Shown here one piece after another: positions 1-11,574 of a DNA stretch of 64,000 nt. Origin of the DNA: Amblyomma americanum. Taxonomy: Eukaryota > Arthropoda > Arachnida > Ixodida > Ixodidae. The translations under genes were made by a program, and so were the position numbers. A model generated the notes under the pieces. The model did not search any database. It was given only the letters and a program-made list of their open reading frames with translations, and was not told the DNA's origin. The stretch spans positions 62,037,149 through 62,101,148 of the forward strand of contig NC_135505.1 in NCBI RefSeq assembly GCF_052857255.1. The letters are read 5' to 3'. Within the stretch, counting starts at the first letter, position 1, and each line of letters opens with the position of its first letter.

Positions 1-267
1 CGCCTTTTTAGGTGTAGCATTGTGAGTGGTGTATACATCAGAATACTGCTAGGACATGGTGACCACAAGGTTGATTAACGAATATTGAATATACTGAACT
101 TTGTAACTATTAATCCTAGGTTGTTAAATCACATAATTGAACACCAAAGCAGCACCCTTTCTTCGGAAACAGACAAACGTTCTAACGCGGCACCTGGGCG
201 TATCACCACCGGGCTAAGTAAGGCCGGCGGCTGTGGTTTTGGCACTGATCAGTAGATGTTCTAGGTG
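1..267. repeat. Direct repeat, copy 1 (partner at 7582-7848)
   Basis: The first ~190 bases match 7582 onward almost base for base (one or two changes). The rest, up to the shared CTAGGTG at the right edge, is clearly diverged. The pair flanks the BTB-BACK pseudogene with its LINE. No coding sense was recognised. It could be a dispersed repeat or the trace of an old tandem duplication. Confidence 0.8.
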
Positions 268-292
268 CGGCGCCTACATCGGGCGCGTCATG

Positions 293-886
293 TTATTCCT
301 CTTCGTCTGATGAATAGTCGACGTTGCTGAAGCCATCGGGCAAAGACAGCGGACCTTTATTCACAATGTTCCTAAGACTGCGCAAGCCTCGCGGTCGTTC
401 AGGATTCTCCTCAGGTTCGGTCCAGAAGCGAACTCCTCTGCTATGAGCGCGAGGAACCGAAGTTTGGGGAAGAAGGGCTGCATGAGCGTTCGGAGCTCAG
501 GCTCTCTGTCGACGGCAGCAGCTCTGCGCAGATGCTTCTCCTGTGCCGATCTGTGGCGGGCTCGAAAGACCAAAATATCGGGCACGTCAGCGACGTTCTC
601 CATGAGTTAATTGGCCGTGCAGTCCGAACAGCATGCGAACGCTTCTGAGAACAGCACTTTGGGGCTATCTGCAAGCAGGAGATCCAATGCAGAGAGGTCC
701 CTGTGATTTTCGCCCATAGTGAAAGTGTAGTCCAAAACCGGGCACACGTCCTCCGGCTCTATGTTGCACTTCACGTAAGCGATGCACTTTTCTGCGAGTT
801 CCAGCACCAGGTACTTGACAGCTGCGCTTCGAGTGCACTGGGCCTGGTGGAATGCTTCCGCTTCAAGCTGACCACTGTAGAACTAC
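293..886 (-). pseudogene. BTB-BACK protein pseudogene, 3' exon (end of BTB, BACK domain)
   Basis: Read on the minus strand, this exon gives the end of a BTB fold (FYSGQLEAEAF, then SAAVKYLVLELAEKCIAYV) followed by a BACK-like segment (ENVADVPDILVFRA, then FFPKLRFLALIAEEF) and an acidic C-terminus (SLPDGFSNVDYSSDEEE) ending with TAA at 293-295. BTB-BACK proteins usually act as Cullin-3 ubiquitin-ligase adaptors; the kelch or PHR half is absent. Three lesions are visible: a TAG just inside the acceptor where this family normally has an aromatic residue, an in-frame TAA at 607-609, and a 1-bp deletion near 373-377 that shifts the last 25 residues out of frame. The acceptor is GCAG ending at base 887. 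The partner exon is 7106-7326, with LINE A in the intron between. The BTB-BACK assignment is confident; non-function is inferred from the lesions. Confidence 0.8.
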
Positions 887-1232
887 CTGCACCGACAGCA
901 ATGCATTTCAAATTTCTGCATCTTCAAAATTTGTGAAGCCGCTTCAAACTTTCAGAATAATTTTGCTGAAGTTCAGCTTTCCATTTCATTTCTGACAATG
1001 ACTGACTATAATGCGAATGATGCAAAACTTAGCAATGCCCAAAACAAGCCATTCGAGGCGAAACTGTTTCTGCATAATAGCATAGTCAGCCGGTCTCGAC
1101 AGCGTCTTTTAAAAGGTAAAACAGCCAAAGCAAGCTGCCTCGAAAATTTTGATGGACATTTTTTACAGTTTGTCAGTACCAGAGTGCTGAAGATGTTCCA
1201 GAACTTTTGACCCGATGCCATAAGCGATAATC
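887..1232. other. Intron remnant of the BTB-BACK pseudogene
   Basis: This is intron sequence between the acceptor at 886/887 and the LINE A target-site copy at 1233. I see no gene or known repeat in it. The intron continues at 6861-7105 on the other side of LINE A. Confidence 0.5.
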
Positions 1233-1818
1233 CTGTTTGCTCGAGGCCCCGCAGGGGGGCGCCTGCAGTTTGCAGGCGTCGCGACGGTGAGTGGCGACAC
1301 CGCGGGTTCCCGAGCATCCGCAGGGACATCTCCGCAAGGGGATGATTGTGAACTGTGCATCACCACGGACCCGAGCACCCGCGCCTCGCCGTGCGTGGCA
1401 TAGCCGTGTCCGGGGAAAAGGGGATCCTGGTGGTTGAGCCGATGCCGAGCGTTTGGACCCTTAAGGCCCCTTGGCGGAAGCAACACACCACTTTGGCCCC
1501 AGCTTCCTGCAGACGGCACCTCCGGCCCGACCCGACCGGGGGGAATCGGCAGTCGCCTTTTCCTATCCTCCTCTTCATCTTTAACTTTCCTATCTCTGTC
1601 TCACAACTCTCCTGTATCCTACTCACTTCTTGGTTTTTCCTTTTTTCCTGGCGGCGAGGGTTAACCTTGTGGGACCAACTACCCTGAGTTGCGTCATATT
1701 TGGTTATAGTTGAGGTGTACAGCTGGCGTGGGCAGGACTTGCTATCAAGTTCCTGTCCCGTCCCCTTGTTGGACTCCGTGGTGGGTGGCTGGCACCATGA
1801 CCGAAAAACAGTTTTTTT

Positions 1819-3002
1819 ATGGCTCCCCAACTTTCAAAACCCGATCGCTCTCTCAAAAGAGGGCGGAACGAGGCAGACAACTTCTTTCAAAAAAGAAAAG
1901 TAACTTTCCCCAAATATCATGTGATCCACAGTGAACAACAAGATAAACAGGCAAGAATAATATCCCCCTTCCTTGTGTCAAAGTGCTTGACTGAAACCCT
2001 AGGCATTGGCTATAAGCTGTCAAAAATGGCCAGCGGCGACTTATTGCTCGAACTGTGTGACAATGTCCAACATTCTAAGCTCTCCAACCTAACGTCCATA
2101 GGGGAAATCCCGGTCTCCGTGACTCCTCATCGCTCACTAAACACTGTCCGATGCGTAATATCGGAAAATGATTTTCTTCACATAACTGAAAAAGAAATGC
2201 TCGAAGGGCTCATCGCCAAGAGGTCATAGATGTCCACCGAATCAAAATCCGGAAGGACAACAAGGAAATAGACACAAAACACATGATCCTGACGTTCAAC
2301 ACCAGCACCCTGCCCGACACAATCGACGTGGGATATTTGAAAATCAATGTACGACCATACATACCAAACCCTCGCACGTGTTTCAGCTGCCAAAGGTTCG
2401 GCCACGGCTCACAGAGCTGCCGCGGTCGTAAAACTTGCGCAAAATGTGCCTCTAACGATCACCAGTCTGATGTATGCGACGCAGCCCTGTGCTGTGCAAA
2501 CTGTGAAGGAGAACATGCTGCATACTCCAGGGCGTGTCCGTCCTGGAAGAAAGAAAAAGAAATTATCACCATAAAGACCAAAGAAAACATTTCTTTTAAA
2601 GAAGCGAGAAGGCGTTTTGCGCTTACAAACACATTCTCCTTCACAGCAAAACAAAACTTCGCTGATGTGGTGCGCAGGGGCGTAGCACCGCACAGCACTC
2701 CGGCACCTGCCAAGGCCACTCCCACCGAGCCTATGGCAGGGCCATCCACGCCCCAGGCAGGGTCAGCGAAAGCTGCCCTGTCACTGCCAAAGCAGGGACC
2801 GCCGGTCCATGGGTCGGCATCCCGCAGGACCTCCCCCCGTCGGGAGAGGCCTGAAACTAACACAACCGCGGCTGTGCGGTCCTCCAGCACCTCTGTTGAG
2901 GTGATGGATACAACACCCACTCCGCCTCCATTACAGCGGCTGAACAGCTCTCTTGAGCGAAAAAAAGACAGGCCCCTCATAACGGGCCCACCTCATAAGT
3001 AA
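1819..3002 (+). pseudogene. LINE copy A ORF1 (RNA-binding CCHC protein), frameshifted
   Basis: This is ORF1 of copy A. It reads from MAPQLSKPDRS at 1819 but loses frame at about 2220, where one base is missing relative to copies B and E (short product ends at 2229). The remaining ORF1 is open in another frame to 3002 and contains three zinc knuckles: CX2CX4HX4C (CFSCQRFGHGSQSC), a CX2C...HX3C type (CAKCASNDHQSDVC) and CX2CX3HX6C (CANCEGEHAAYSRAC), followed by a Pro/Ser/Thr-rich tail. The upstream ATG at 1797 is out of frame here. In intact copies this protein would coat LINE RNA. Its knuckle region is the most divergent of the A/B/D/E set. Confidence 0.88.
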
Positions 3003-3034
3003 ATCTCCTTTCATTTTCTTTTAAAAACACAAGC

Positions 3035-6000
3035 ATGGCTTTTTTAATTCAATGGAATTGTAGAGGACTTATGCGGAATTATAGTGACATAACACATATT
3101 TTAGGGTCAATGTTACCCATAGTTTTATGTCTTCAGGAGACCAATCTTGGTTCACAACATGTGCATATCCTGAAACATTATCAAACTTTTAGACGCGATC
3201 GCGAGCAGGCAAATCGACTCTCAGGAGGCGTCGCAATTGTCGTCCAAAGCGGCGTCCCTGCTCGAGAAATAAAGCTCAATACAAAACTAGAGGCGGTTGC
3301 AGTCAGCATCGTCAGCTATAAAACACTAACAATCTGTTCCGTATACATTCCTCCACATTTTACATTAACAGTCCATGATCTAGAAGAATTTATAGATGAA
3401 CTTCCAGAGCCATATCTGGTAGTTGGGGATTTTAACGCTCACTCCCCTTTTTGGGGAAGCAAGCGCTGCGACTCTAGGGGGCAAACAATCGAAGATTTTA
3501 TCCTCTCAAATAACATCTGTCTTTTAAATACAGGAAAAGCAACTTATTGTTGCCCAAGCTCGGCAAAAATGAGCTTTCTCGATTTAGCTTTCGCATCACC
3601 ATCGCTTTTTACAGATTTTAAATGGGATGTTTTAAATGACCCTCTGGGAAGTGATCACCTACCTATTATCATCAGCCTCTCATCGTCTACTGCAGTCATC
3701 CCCACAAGACCACGGCGCTGGAAACTTCACCTCGCCGACTGGTCACTTTTTACAGCAAGTGCCACACTAGAAAAAGAATTTTGTGAAGATCTCAGCATAG
3801 ACGAAATTAATGGAAAATTTACTACATGCATAATATCGGCCGCTACACTAGCCATACCACAAACAACAGGACACGTACACAAAAAACATAAAGTATGGTG
3901 GACACAAGAATGCACATTGGCAAAAAAACAACAAAATAAAGCTTGGGGCTCTCTGCGTCGGTATCCCACAGCGGAGAACTTGATTGCCTTTAAGAGGGCC
4001 AAGGCCAGAGCGCGATTCGTTCGGAGAAATGCCGAGAAATCCTCGTGGCAGAAATATGTGTTTTCTATAAACAGCTCAATAACCTAAAAAAAAATGTGGG
4101 AAAAAGTTCGAAGATTCAGTAGTGACCATACCCCTTTCACACTTCCTCTGTTGACTACACCCGGGACACAATCATCATTAGAAGAACAGGCCAACATACT
4201 AGGTGAGCATTTTGCTGAAGTTTCCAGTTCGTCCAATTACACAAACACGTTCCAGAAGCACAAAGCAATAGCAGAAAAACAAAAACTTCCATTTGCAGCA
4301 GGTATGCACGAGGACTACAATCAACCCATCACACTCCAGGAATTGATCAGGGCATTATCTTGTGGTAAAAAGACAGCAACAGGCCCAGATAATGTGCATT
4401 ACGCTATGCTCGCCCATCTCTCTGAGGCTGCCGTGCAGGCATTGTTGAACTTCTTTAACAAAATATGGACAACTGGGAATATACCTGAGGAGTGGAAGAA
4501 AGCAATAATAGTACCTTTTCTGAAACCCGGAAAACAACCAACAAGTCCTAACAATTACAGACCGATAGCCCTCACCAGCTGCATTGCTAAATCTTTCGAA
4601 AGCATAGTAAACATTAGACTGACCTTCACACTTGAATCTCGTCGACTCTTAGATTTACATCAATGTGGATTTAAGAAAGCATGCTCGACCACTGATCACC
4701 TTGTCCGCCTAGAAAACACCATCCGAGAGGAGTTCATCCACAAACAGCACTGTATCGGTGTCTTCTTCGATTTGGAGAAGGCATATGATACCGCGTGGAA
4801 GTTCGGCATCCTCCATGACCTAGCAGATCTAGGGATCCGCGGCAGGATGCTGAACTGCTTGAACGACTTCCTGACTAACCGCACATTCAGAGTCCGTCTG
4901 GGAGCAACTCTATCAACGACATTCGCCCAAGAGAATGGCGTACCCCAGGGATGCATTTTAAGTACGACACTCTTTATAGTAAAAATGAATTCCTTGGCCA
5001 AAGTAATACCTAAGTCCGTAATGTATTCAGTTTATGTAGATGACATACAGATAGCATACACTTCTTCCAACATACTGTACTGCGAGAGACAAATACAAAT
5101 CACACTAAATAAACTGGCGGCTTGTGCAGAGAAAAATGGATTCAAGTTCTCCCCTCAAAAAACAGTAGCTGTTTTATTCTCATTACGACGAGGACTACAG
5201 GTCGATCCCAATCTGTGCTTGAATCAAACCACACTGCTAGTCAAACAGGAACATAAATTTTGAGGCGTCAGTTTTGACAAGAAATTTACATTTCTACCAC
5301 ACATTAACAACCTTAAAAAGAAAGCATCCCAAGCCCTCAATGTATTAAAGGTGCTCTCGCGAAAACGGTGGGGGTCCGATAGAGCATGCCTATTGCAAAT
5401 ATATCGCTCTTTGGTGCGCTCCAAGCTTGACTACGGGTGTGTGGTATATGGTTCGGCAAGAACATCCTACTTGAAACGACTGGACCCTGTTCATAATCTT
5501 GGTTTGCGCCTATCAACTGGAGCTTATAGAACATCCCCGGTAAAGAGTCTTTACGTTGGAGCTAATCAGCCCACACTAGAGGATAGAAGAGTCACACTAA
5601 CATGCACGTACATCCTAAAAACCCGTTCTCTCCCTAAACATCTCTGCTATACCATTGTTACCAAGTGCCCATCTAGGAGATTATTCAATAATAAACCACA
5701 TTTTATCAGGCCACTAATAATGCGCTTTGAAGATAAATGTGAAGACTTAGCAGTGCTGGACGCCCTACCTAATATTGCACAAAGACATGAATATCTACCA
5801 CCATGGTACAGCCTTCCTTCAGTGTGTGACTTCACATTGACACACTTAAACAAAGAGAAAATACCACACGAGCACATACTGCAAGAGTTCTTTGCACTAC
5901 AAGAAAAATATGACACTTACACCGAATTTTACACTGATGGCTCAAAAACAGAAAGTCATGTCGGAAGTGCAGTAATTCAAGGAACAAATGAAAAAATGAT

Positions 6001-6751
6001 ACGATTGCCACAGTATGCATCGGTATTTACTGCGGAGTGTTATGCCATCTTTGTAGCTGTAGAACAAATAGTAAAACAAAACATAAAAAATAGCATCATT
6101 TACACCGATTCACTCAGTATGCTAAAAGCGCTGCATTCTACAAACGCTGCTGAACCCATAATTGGAAAAATCATACATAACATAGTTAAAATTATAATAC
6201 AAAAGCATAACATTATATTCTGCTGGGTCCCTAGCCATGTTGGAATTTTAGGTAATGAGAGAGCAGATGCTTGCGCAGCACAAGCTAGAATTGGCCATAT
6301 AAAACAAGTTAACATACCGCAGAGGGATTTTTCTAAATTACTGCACAGTAAACTCAGGAATAAGTGGCAGATTGCATGGGACGAACAAACAAACAACAAA
6401 CTACATTCTATAAAACCTGTTTTGGGAGAATGGAGATCATGTACACATCAGGAGCGTTTCATAGAAGTTATTTTGTGTCGACTACGCATTGGACACACAC
6501 ACCTTACTCACAACTTCTTACTGACAAAAAAAGGCAAACCTCTCTGCGAAATGTGTGGCGAGGAACTCACGGTAAACCACATTTTAATTGTATGCAAAAA
6601 ACTGGAACAACTGAGGAAAAAATATTTCACAACATTGTACAATGAATACATCCCACTACACCCCATGTTACTTTTAGGAGATCAAGCACTGGTTGATTTT
6701 TCTAGCATTTTTAAATTTCTCAGAGAAGCCAATGTTTTATACAAACTTTAG
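3035..6751 (+). pseudogene. LINE copy A ORF2 (endonuclease-RT-RNase H), two stop codons
   Basis: ORF2 starts at ATG 3035, 32 bases after the ORF1 stop. It carries an APE-type endonuclease (QWNCRG, LQETNL, GDFNAHS, SDHLP), a reverse transcriptase (FFDLEKAYDTAW, GVPQGCILS, YVDD), RNase H (FYTDGSK, ECYAI, IYTDSLS, WVPSHVG) and a C-terminal CX2CX8HX4C knuckle. Two nonsense mutations stop it: TCA to TAA at 4085-4087 and TTA to TGA at 5261-5263, judged against copy E. All three pieces are in the same frame, so substitution rather than indel killed it. The insertion is therefore old enough to have collected point mutations but is still very close to copy E. Confidence 0.92.
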
Positions 6752-6794
6752 ATATAAAAAGCGTAACCATTAACAAAAGCTCTAACCGTGTGTT

Positions 6795-6827
6795 TGGCGC
6801 ATCATAGCCTAAGTTGCTTTTGCGCCA
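6795..6827 (+). other. 3'-terminal hairpin of LINE copy A
   Basis: A perfect 7-bp stem, TGGCGCA / TGCGCCA, encloses the loop TCATAGCCTAAGTTGCTTT about 20 bases from the element's end. The structure recurs in all five I-like copies, and the loop is shared with the SINEs at 38710, 48893 and 60775. It probably serves as the reverse-transcriptase recognition site (inference). Confidence 0.75.
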
Positions 6828-7105
6828 TTAAAATCAATATAACTAACTGTTTGCTCGAGGTAAGAACATCACCAATGATTTTACTTTGTTTCCGCGTTAT
6901 ATTTTCTTCATGATTTCGGCACTTGGGGCAGCTATTCTTCAAGCATATACAAACTGCGCGGTGGCTTAGGAAAGAATATGATTGCGCTAGGCATGTGAAA
7001 AACGCAATCGCTTTAGGATGCTATACGTTTACCATCCCAACAATCGCGGCACATTTCACACCACATAGCTGTTGATCAACTGTAAAATAACTTGTGTGAA
7101 CGCAC

Positions 7106-7326
7106 CGAAGAAGGCCATGAGCCCCTTCCGAGTGCAAGTCAGTGATGACTACCCTTTCTTCTTTGGGAAAATCTTCATAGAACATGGCTTTGAACACCTT
7201 GTTCTGGAGAGCCAAGATCATTCGGTGCGCCTTGAATGACCTCCGCAGGCCAGAAAAGTGGGCACAATCCATGACGATCTCTACGTCGGCTATGTACTCA
7301 CTAAGTAATTTTTCAAAAGATAACAT
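7106..7326 (-). pseudogene. BTB-BACK protein pseudogene, 5' exon (BTB domain)
   Basis: On the minus strand this reads MLSFEKLLSEYIADVEIVMD, then a BTB core (FKAHRMILALQNKVFKAMF, then ERVVITDLHSEGAHGLLR). That is the start of a BTB/POZ dimerisation domain: D-x-x-I, KAHRxILA, FxxMF. The frame runs open a little further upstream, so the true exon start is uncertain. The donor is CG|GTGCGT at 7106/7105, phase 2. Joining it to the exon at 886 gives the expected BTB helix run except for a TAG codon right after the junction. LINE A sits in the ~6.2-kb intron. This exon alone shows no lesion. Confidence 0.75.
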
Positions 7327-7377
7327 AAATTGAAGGACAGAGGGGAGGATTATTAACGACCTGGTATTACTGAATCA

Positions 7378-7581
7378 ATGACCATACCTTTACAACCCGA
7401 CACCACAAAGAAGAAAAAAACTAAATGTGAGGTCCACATTCTAGCCCTTATTGACGCTGGTAAAGCATTTGACTCCTATGGTATGCTAAGCACAACGAGC
7501 GTTGGCAAATGCATACTTTCGCCCCCTCTTTGCTCTTGCTCGAGCTCAATCTTTAATAATAGGCATTTTGAAATACAAGAG
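7378..7581 (+). other. Possible trace of LINE reverse transcriptase
   Basis: One frame contains ALIDAGKAFDS, which resembles reverse-transcriptase motif A (the (F/L)xDxxKAFD pattern). Nothing around it extends the match, and the open frame then runs into the 7582-7848 repeat. It may be a very old LINE fragment or chance. Confidence 0.25.
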
Positions 7582-7848
7582 CGCCTTTTTAGGTGTAGCA
7601 TTGTGAGTGGTGTATACATCAGAATACTGCTAGGACATGGTGACCACAAGGTTGATTAACGAATATTGAATATACTGAACTTTGTAACTATTAATCCTAG
7701 GTTGTTAAATCACATAACTGAACACCAAAGCAGCACCCTTTCTTTGGAAACAGACAAACGTTCGAACGGGGACCTCGATGCATTACCGCCGGGCTAAGTA
7801 ACGCTGGCAGCTGTGGCCTTGGCACTGATCAGTAGGCGTTCTAGGTGA
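7582..7848. repeat. Direct repeat, copy 2 (partner at 1-267)
   Basis: This is the second copy of the window's opening sequence. Both copies begin CGCCTTTTTAGGTGTAGCAT and end at CTAGGTG. The distal 80 bases are more diverged than the proximal 190. No target-site duplication or terminal inverted repeat was seen. Confidence 0.8.
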
Positions 7849-9323
7849 GCATGAGAAGCCTGCCCACCACGCCAAGCGGCAGTTGAATTAATCGTTAGAG
7901 GCTGCTCGCTAAGAACAACCTCGATCGCCACCCAACCCAAGCAACCTAAATCCCACTGATGGCAGAACCTGCCATAGAAGGGCGGTGCTTCGCTTGACAG
8001 CTGCACCACTGTAGTAGGGGTGCCAGGAAGACTAGCAGGGATCTATGAATCTAGAGAATTACCAATTCCACATTTATGGACATTAACCTATTATCGCTAT
8101 ACGAAGAAGTGCCATCGCTTTAAGAACTATAGATGTGAGCACCGCAACCGAAATGAAAACCGAACTACTGGCGCACCTAATTCGCAGTCGGCCTAACTAT
8201 GCAAATCGACCATCCCTTTTAGTCTCACTATTGCGGGTCGTCCATGTCCACTTCCTAGCAAGAATAGGTCTCCACCTATTCTTTCTTGAATATTTTCTTC
8301 ATTGCTGGTATAACATCGGCTTAAAACGCGGGAACATGCTTGAGAATAAAGCGCATCGTCTACAACTTTAGCGCAACGAGACGACACAGACCTGAGTTGA
8401 CATGGCTTCGTATGTTCTGTTCTGTGTGTAGCGATGTCCTGTTGTCTGCTTGTGTCGTCCCACTGCAATGCAAAGGACCCGTCTTTTTGAGATGTCTTAC
8501 CTGAAGACTTCGCTGGTGTCCTCAAGCAGATGACAGAGCATCAACAAGGCATTGTCGTGGAGAAAGACGAGAAAGCCGAAAAGACGAATTACCAAGGTGA
8601 AAAGGGAAGCTGAAACGTCATGCTGATGTCCCATTTCGTGCACTGCCAAAGACTTGACTTCCAGGACTTGGTAGCTTACTTCCGGGCACGAATTTCGGGT
8701 GCCCGATGTGCCATCCAGCTCCCAAGTGGAGATTGGTGATCCGAGCTGCATGACAAAAAGTGTGCCGGAGTCACGTGTTTCGCAAGGCTTGGGAGTCTCT
8801 GGACGATGGCGCAGCCAGTGGGAGTAGTGCTCTCTGCTCATGCGCAGCGTTCCAGTATCGACGGAGACCAGGATAGGCGCGTCGTCTGCTTCCCACAGAC
8901 CACAGAACTGCGAGACCAAGTATTTCGTTGTTCTAGCGTGCGCTGCAAGTTCAAGGCACGTTCTTGAGGTTTGTACTTAAGCTGCGGCGGGGGAGAAGGC
9001 TGAGATGGGAGTCGGCTGCTTCTACGGTGATCGGAACTGAATACGCGCTTAGGCAGTGAGCATTGTCAAAATCGCATGGATGGCTTTGCAAAAACAACAG
9101 TGACGTAGTACGTAGCATCCCCCCTCCCCCCCCGCTTTTCGATGCTTTTGTTTTCTTTTCAGGTACATTTGTTTCAGAGGGGAATGCACTCAGTTCCGCT
9201 TCCCTCCAGCATCGCACGCTACCTAGCCGAAACTTTGGAAAACAAATAATCGGTACACTTTGTAGACCAAGACCAAGAACATGGCTCGCTGCATTGTCCT
9301 TATCTTAAGCTGGACTATTCTCG
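7849..9323. other. Region without a recognised gene
   Basis: The longest open frame is on the minus strand at 8497-8919 (140 codons), with a partly overlapping one at 8193-8525. Neither shows a motif I recognise. The 8497-8919 product has a stretch rich in hydrophobic residues (SLFTLVIRLFGFLVFL) that could be a membrane segment if translated. A C/T-rich run lies at ~9120-9140. I cannot assign a function. Confidence 0.35.
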
Positions 9324-11230
9324 TTAGCCTCCACGTTTCTGCCTCGTAGGTGAGTACGTATAAGATACAGCTGTTGTACACTTTTCTGTTGAGGGATATT
9401 GGTAAACTGCTATTCTTATCCTTATTATTTCCCTCTCATGATCCGGATCACCTCTCACTACCTGCCATAAGTAGACGTATTCCTTTACAACTTCCAGGCT
9501 CTCGCTGCCAATTGTGAACTGCTGTTCCCTTGCGAGATTGTTGAACATTACTTTGGTTTTCTGCATGTGTATTTTTAGACACAGCATTCTGCTGTGCCTG
9601 TCTAACTCATTGATCATGATTTGCAGTTCATCTCCTGTCATCTCCTGAGTGACTCAGCAAGGCAATTTCATCTGCGAATCAGATTATTTAGGTATGCTCC
9701 ATTAGCCCATTAGCTCTTATCCGCAACTGTTCCCAATTCAGGTCTCGGAATACCTCCCGTAAACAAGCGGTGAATAGCATTAGCGAGATCGTGTCTCCAT
9801 GCCTGACGCCTTTCGTAATTGGAGTTTGTTTGCTTACTTTAGGGGGAACTACGGTAGCTGCGCAGTTGCTATGTGCATATATCTTCCAGTATTTTGACAT
9901 AAGGCTCTTCTGCACCCTGATTCCGGAATGCCTCGGTGAAATGCCTTCTCCTATTCAATGAATGCTATATATAGGGGTTAGTTATATTCTGCCCATTCCT
10001 CTATCATCTGATTGATATTGTGATTATGATCTATTGTGGAATATTCTGTACGAAAGCGTGCCTGATTGTTTCGTTGATTGAGGTCTAAGCTTGCCCTCAA
10101 TCTTTTAGCGATTGCCCTAGTAAGTGCCTTGTAGGCAACCGACAGCAAGCTGATTGGTCTGTAATTTTTCAAGTCGTTGATGTCTCTTTTTTTATGAACT
10201 AAGATAATGTTTGCGCTCTTCCAAGCTTCTGGTACGGTCAACGCCATAAGGCATTGTGCTTACAGGGTGGCTAGTTTTTAAAGCATAATCTCCACTCCGC
10301 CTTTCAACATGTCTGCTGTTACCTGATCCTCACCAGCTGCTTTTCCCCATCGCATTGCTCCTAAGGCCTTTTTACCTTGTCTTTCGTATCTGGCGGGATG
10401 ACGCATTACAGTGCGCTATTGTCTCTCTCATTAACGTTCTGATTACATTGGTTACTGTATAGATTTCCGTAGAGCGCTTCGGCTACTGTAACTATCATAC
10501 CATATAGCTAATGACATTGCCCTGCTTGTCTGTTAACGCATACATCAGGTTTTTACCTATGCCTAGCTTCCTCTTCGCCGCTTTTAGGCAACCTTCGTTC
10601 TTTCCAGTATGTTCGGTTCTCTATATTAAACTTATATTAAAGAAGGCAGTAAAGAAGGTATTCATGGGCCGTAAATTATTTCTATCTGCAAAATCTGCTA
10701 ATAATTATCCTCTGCTATTTCTAGAAGCTATCCCATAGTCGCCTACCGCTTGGTCGCCAGTCTACTTCTTGCCCACCTTCGCTTTGAAGCCGCCCATCAG
10801 TACATTTTACTGTGATTTTACTTGTTAATTGCGGATTCCATGTCTTCATTGAAGCTGTCAATGCTCTCGTCACCATGGCTGCATGTAGGCGCAATGGCCT
10901 GCACGACCTTCACCTTGTACCTCTTAAGCCTAATCATGATAGCTGCTACGCTCACGTTAATACTGTAGATCTTCTCTACGTCGCCTGCTATATCCTGATT
11001 AATGAGGAAACCCACACCTAGTTCTCGATTATTTGCTAATCCGCGATAGTACAGTATGTGCCCGCTCTTTAGCAGTGTATACGCCTCACCTGTCCTCCTA
11101 ACTTCACTGAGCCTGTAGCGGCGCTAGCATCGCCAGCGGCACTGATGATGAAGTTGGCGTGACCTGCCTCCCGCAGACCAGCCCTGTGACATCCCTATGA
11201 CGCTGCAAGCCCCATGACATCCAATTTAAT
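9324..11230 (-). mobile_element. RTE-like LINE, decayed, minus strand
   Basis: Reading the minus strand from 11015 down to 9324, frames carry an endonuclease piece (GDVEKIYSINVSVAAIMIRL, then VVQAIAPTCSHGDESIDSF), the RT N-terminal part (ANIILVHKKRDINDLKNYRPISLLS at 10247-9978), the GDTIS box region (GVRHGDTISLMLFTACLREVF, 9915-9688) and the RT C-terminal part (KTKVMFNNLA, 9641-9324). Frames are broken many times and a part near 10740-10800 seems missing. The arrangement matches RTE-type tick LINEs with endonuclease and RT and no RNase H. Ends were not resolved. It cannot encode a working protein. The same LINE region recurs at 51017-51310, 51580-52375 and 63200-63690. Confidence 0.8.
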
Positions 11231-11239
11231 GCCCGCTAG

Positions 11240-11397
11240 TTCCTCGAACAGCACTGCTAGGCTACGTTCTGTGAACAAACCATTTAACACTATTCGTTAC
11301 TAATGGGCTAGTAAGGTGTTCCTCGAACAGCACTGCTAGGCTACGTTCTGTGAACAAACCATTTAACACTATTCGTTACTAATGGGCTAGTAAGGCT
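11240..11397. repeat. Tandem duplication, 79-bp unit x2
   Basis: A unit beginning TTCCTCGAACAGCACTGC occurs at 11240 and again at 11319 with no visible internal change. Only the two bases at the unit boundary differ. The unit's start belongs to the RTE-like LINE, and the duplication sits at its upstream edge. The near-identity indicates a recent event. Confidence 0.9.
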
Positions 11398-11574
11398 TTT
11401 CCTTCGAGTGACGTTTCTTGCATTGATTTTGGTTTTTTTGAAACCATAGAAGCGCTCTGGTTCTTATTGCTTCTAGCTGAACTGAGTCATATATTTGCAA
11501 AGCAAAGTTTTGCAGCTATAGTGCACTGAGTGCGTCTTACCAACCATTCAGATTAGGGGTTCCTGTCAGTGGTA

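Larger units (their letters stand above)
1247..6846 (+). mobile_element. I-like non-LTR retrotransposon, copy A (full length, dead)
   Basis: The copy is complete from the 5' start CCCCGCAGGGGGGCG to a short ACTAACT tail. It is flanked by a perfect 14-bp target-site duplication, CTGTTTGCTCGAGG, at 1233-1246 and 6847-6860. The order is a structured 5' UTR, ORF1 (CCHC protein), ORF2 (endonuclease, RT, RNase H) and a ~95-nt 3' UTR with a terminal hairpin. RNase H in ORF2 and the short-repeat tail suggest the I/Nimb side of the LINE tree; that clade call is inferred from domain order. It lies in the intron of the minus-strand BTB-BACK pseudogene, antisense to it. Confidence 0.93.

Noticed and set aside
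1355..1830. Open frames on both strands in the LINE 5' UTR that recur in copies A, B and E
   Set aside because: They recur because the copies are near-identical. Start and stop positions shift between copies, and no domain is visible.
8497..8919. Minus-strand ORF of 140 codons as a real exon
   Set aside because: No domain, no clear splice sites, and the next frame starts with an overlap. It is kept only as a remark in the region entry.
9120..9140. Poly-pyrimidine run as a splice acceptor for a plus-strand exon
   Set aside because: No open frame with recognisable content follows.
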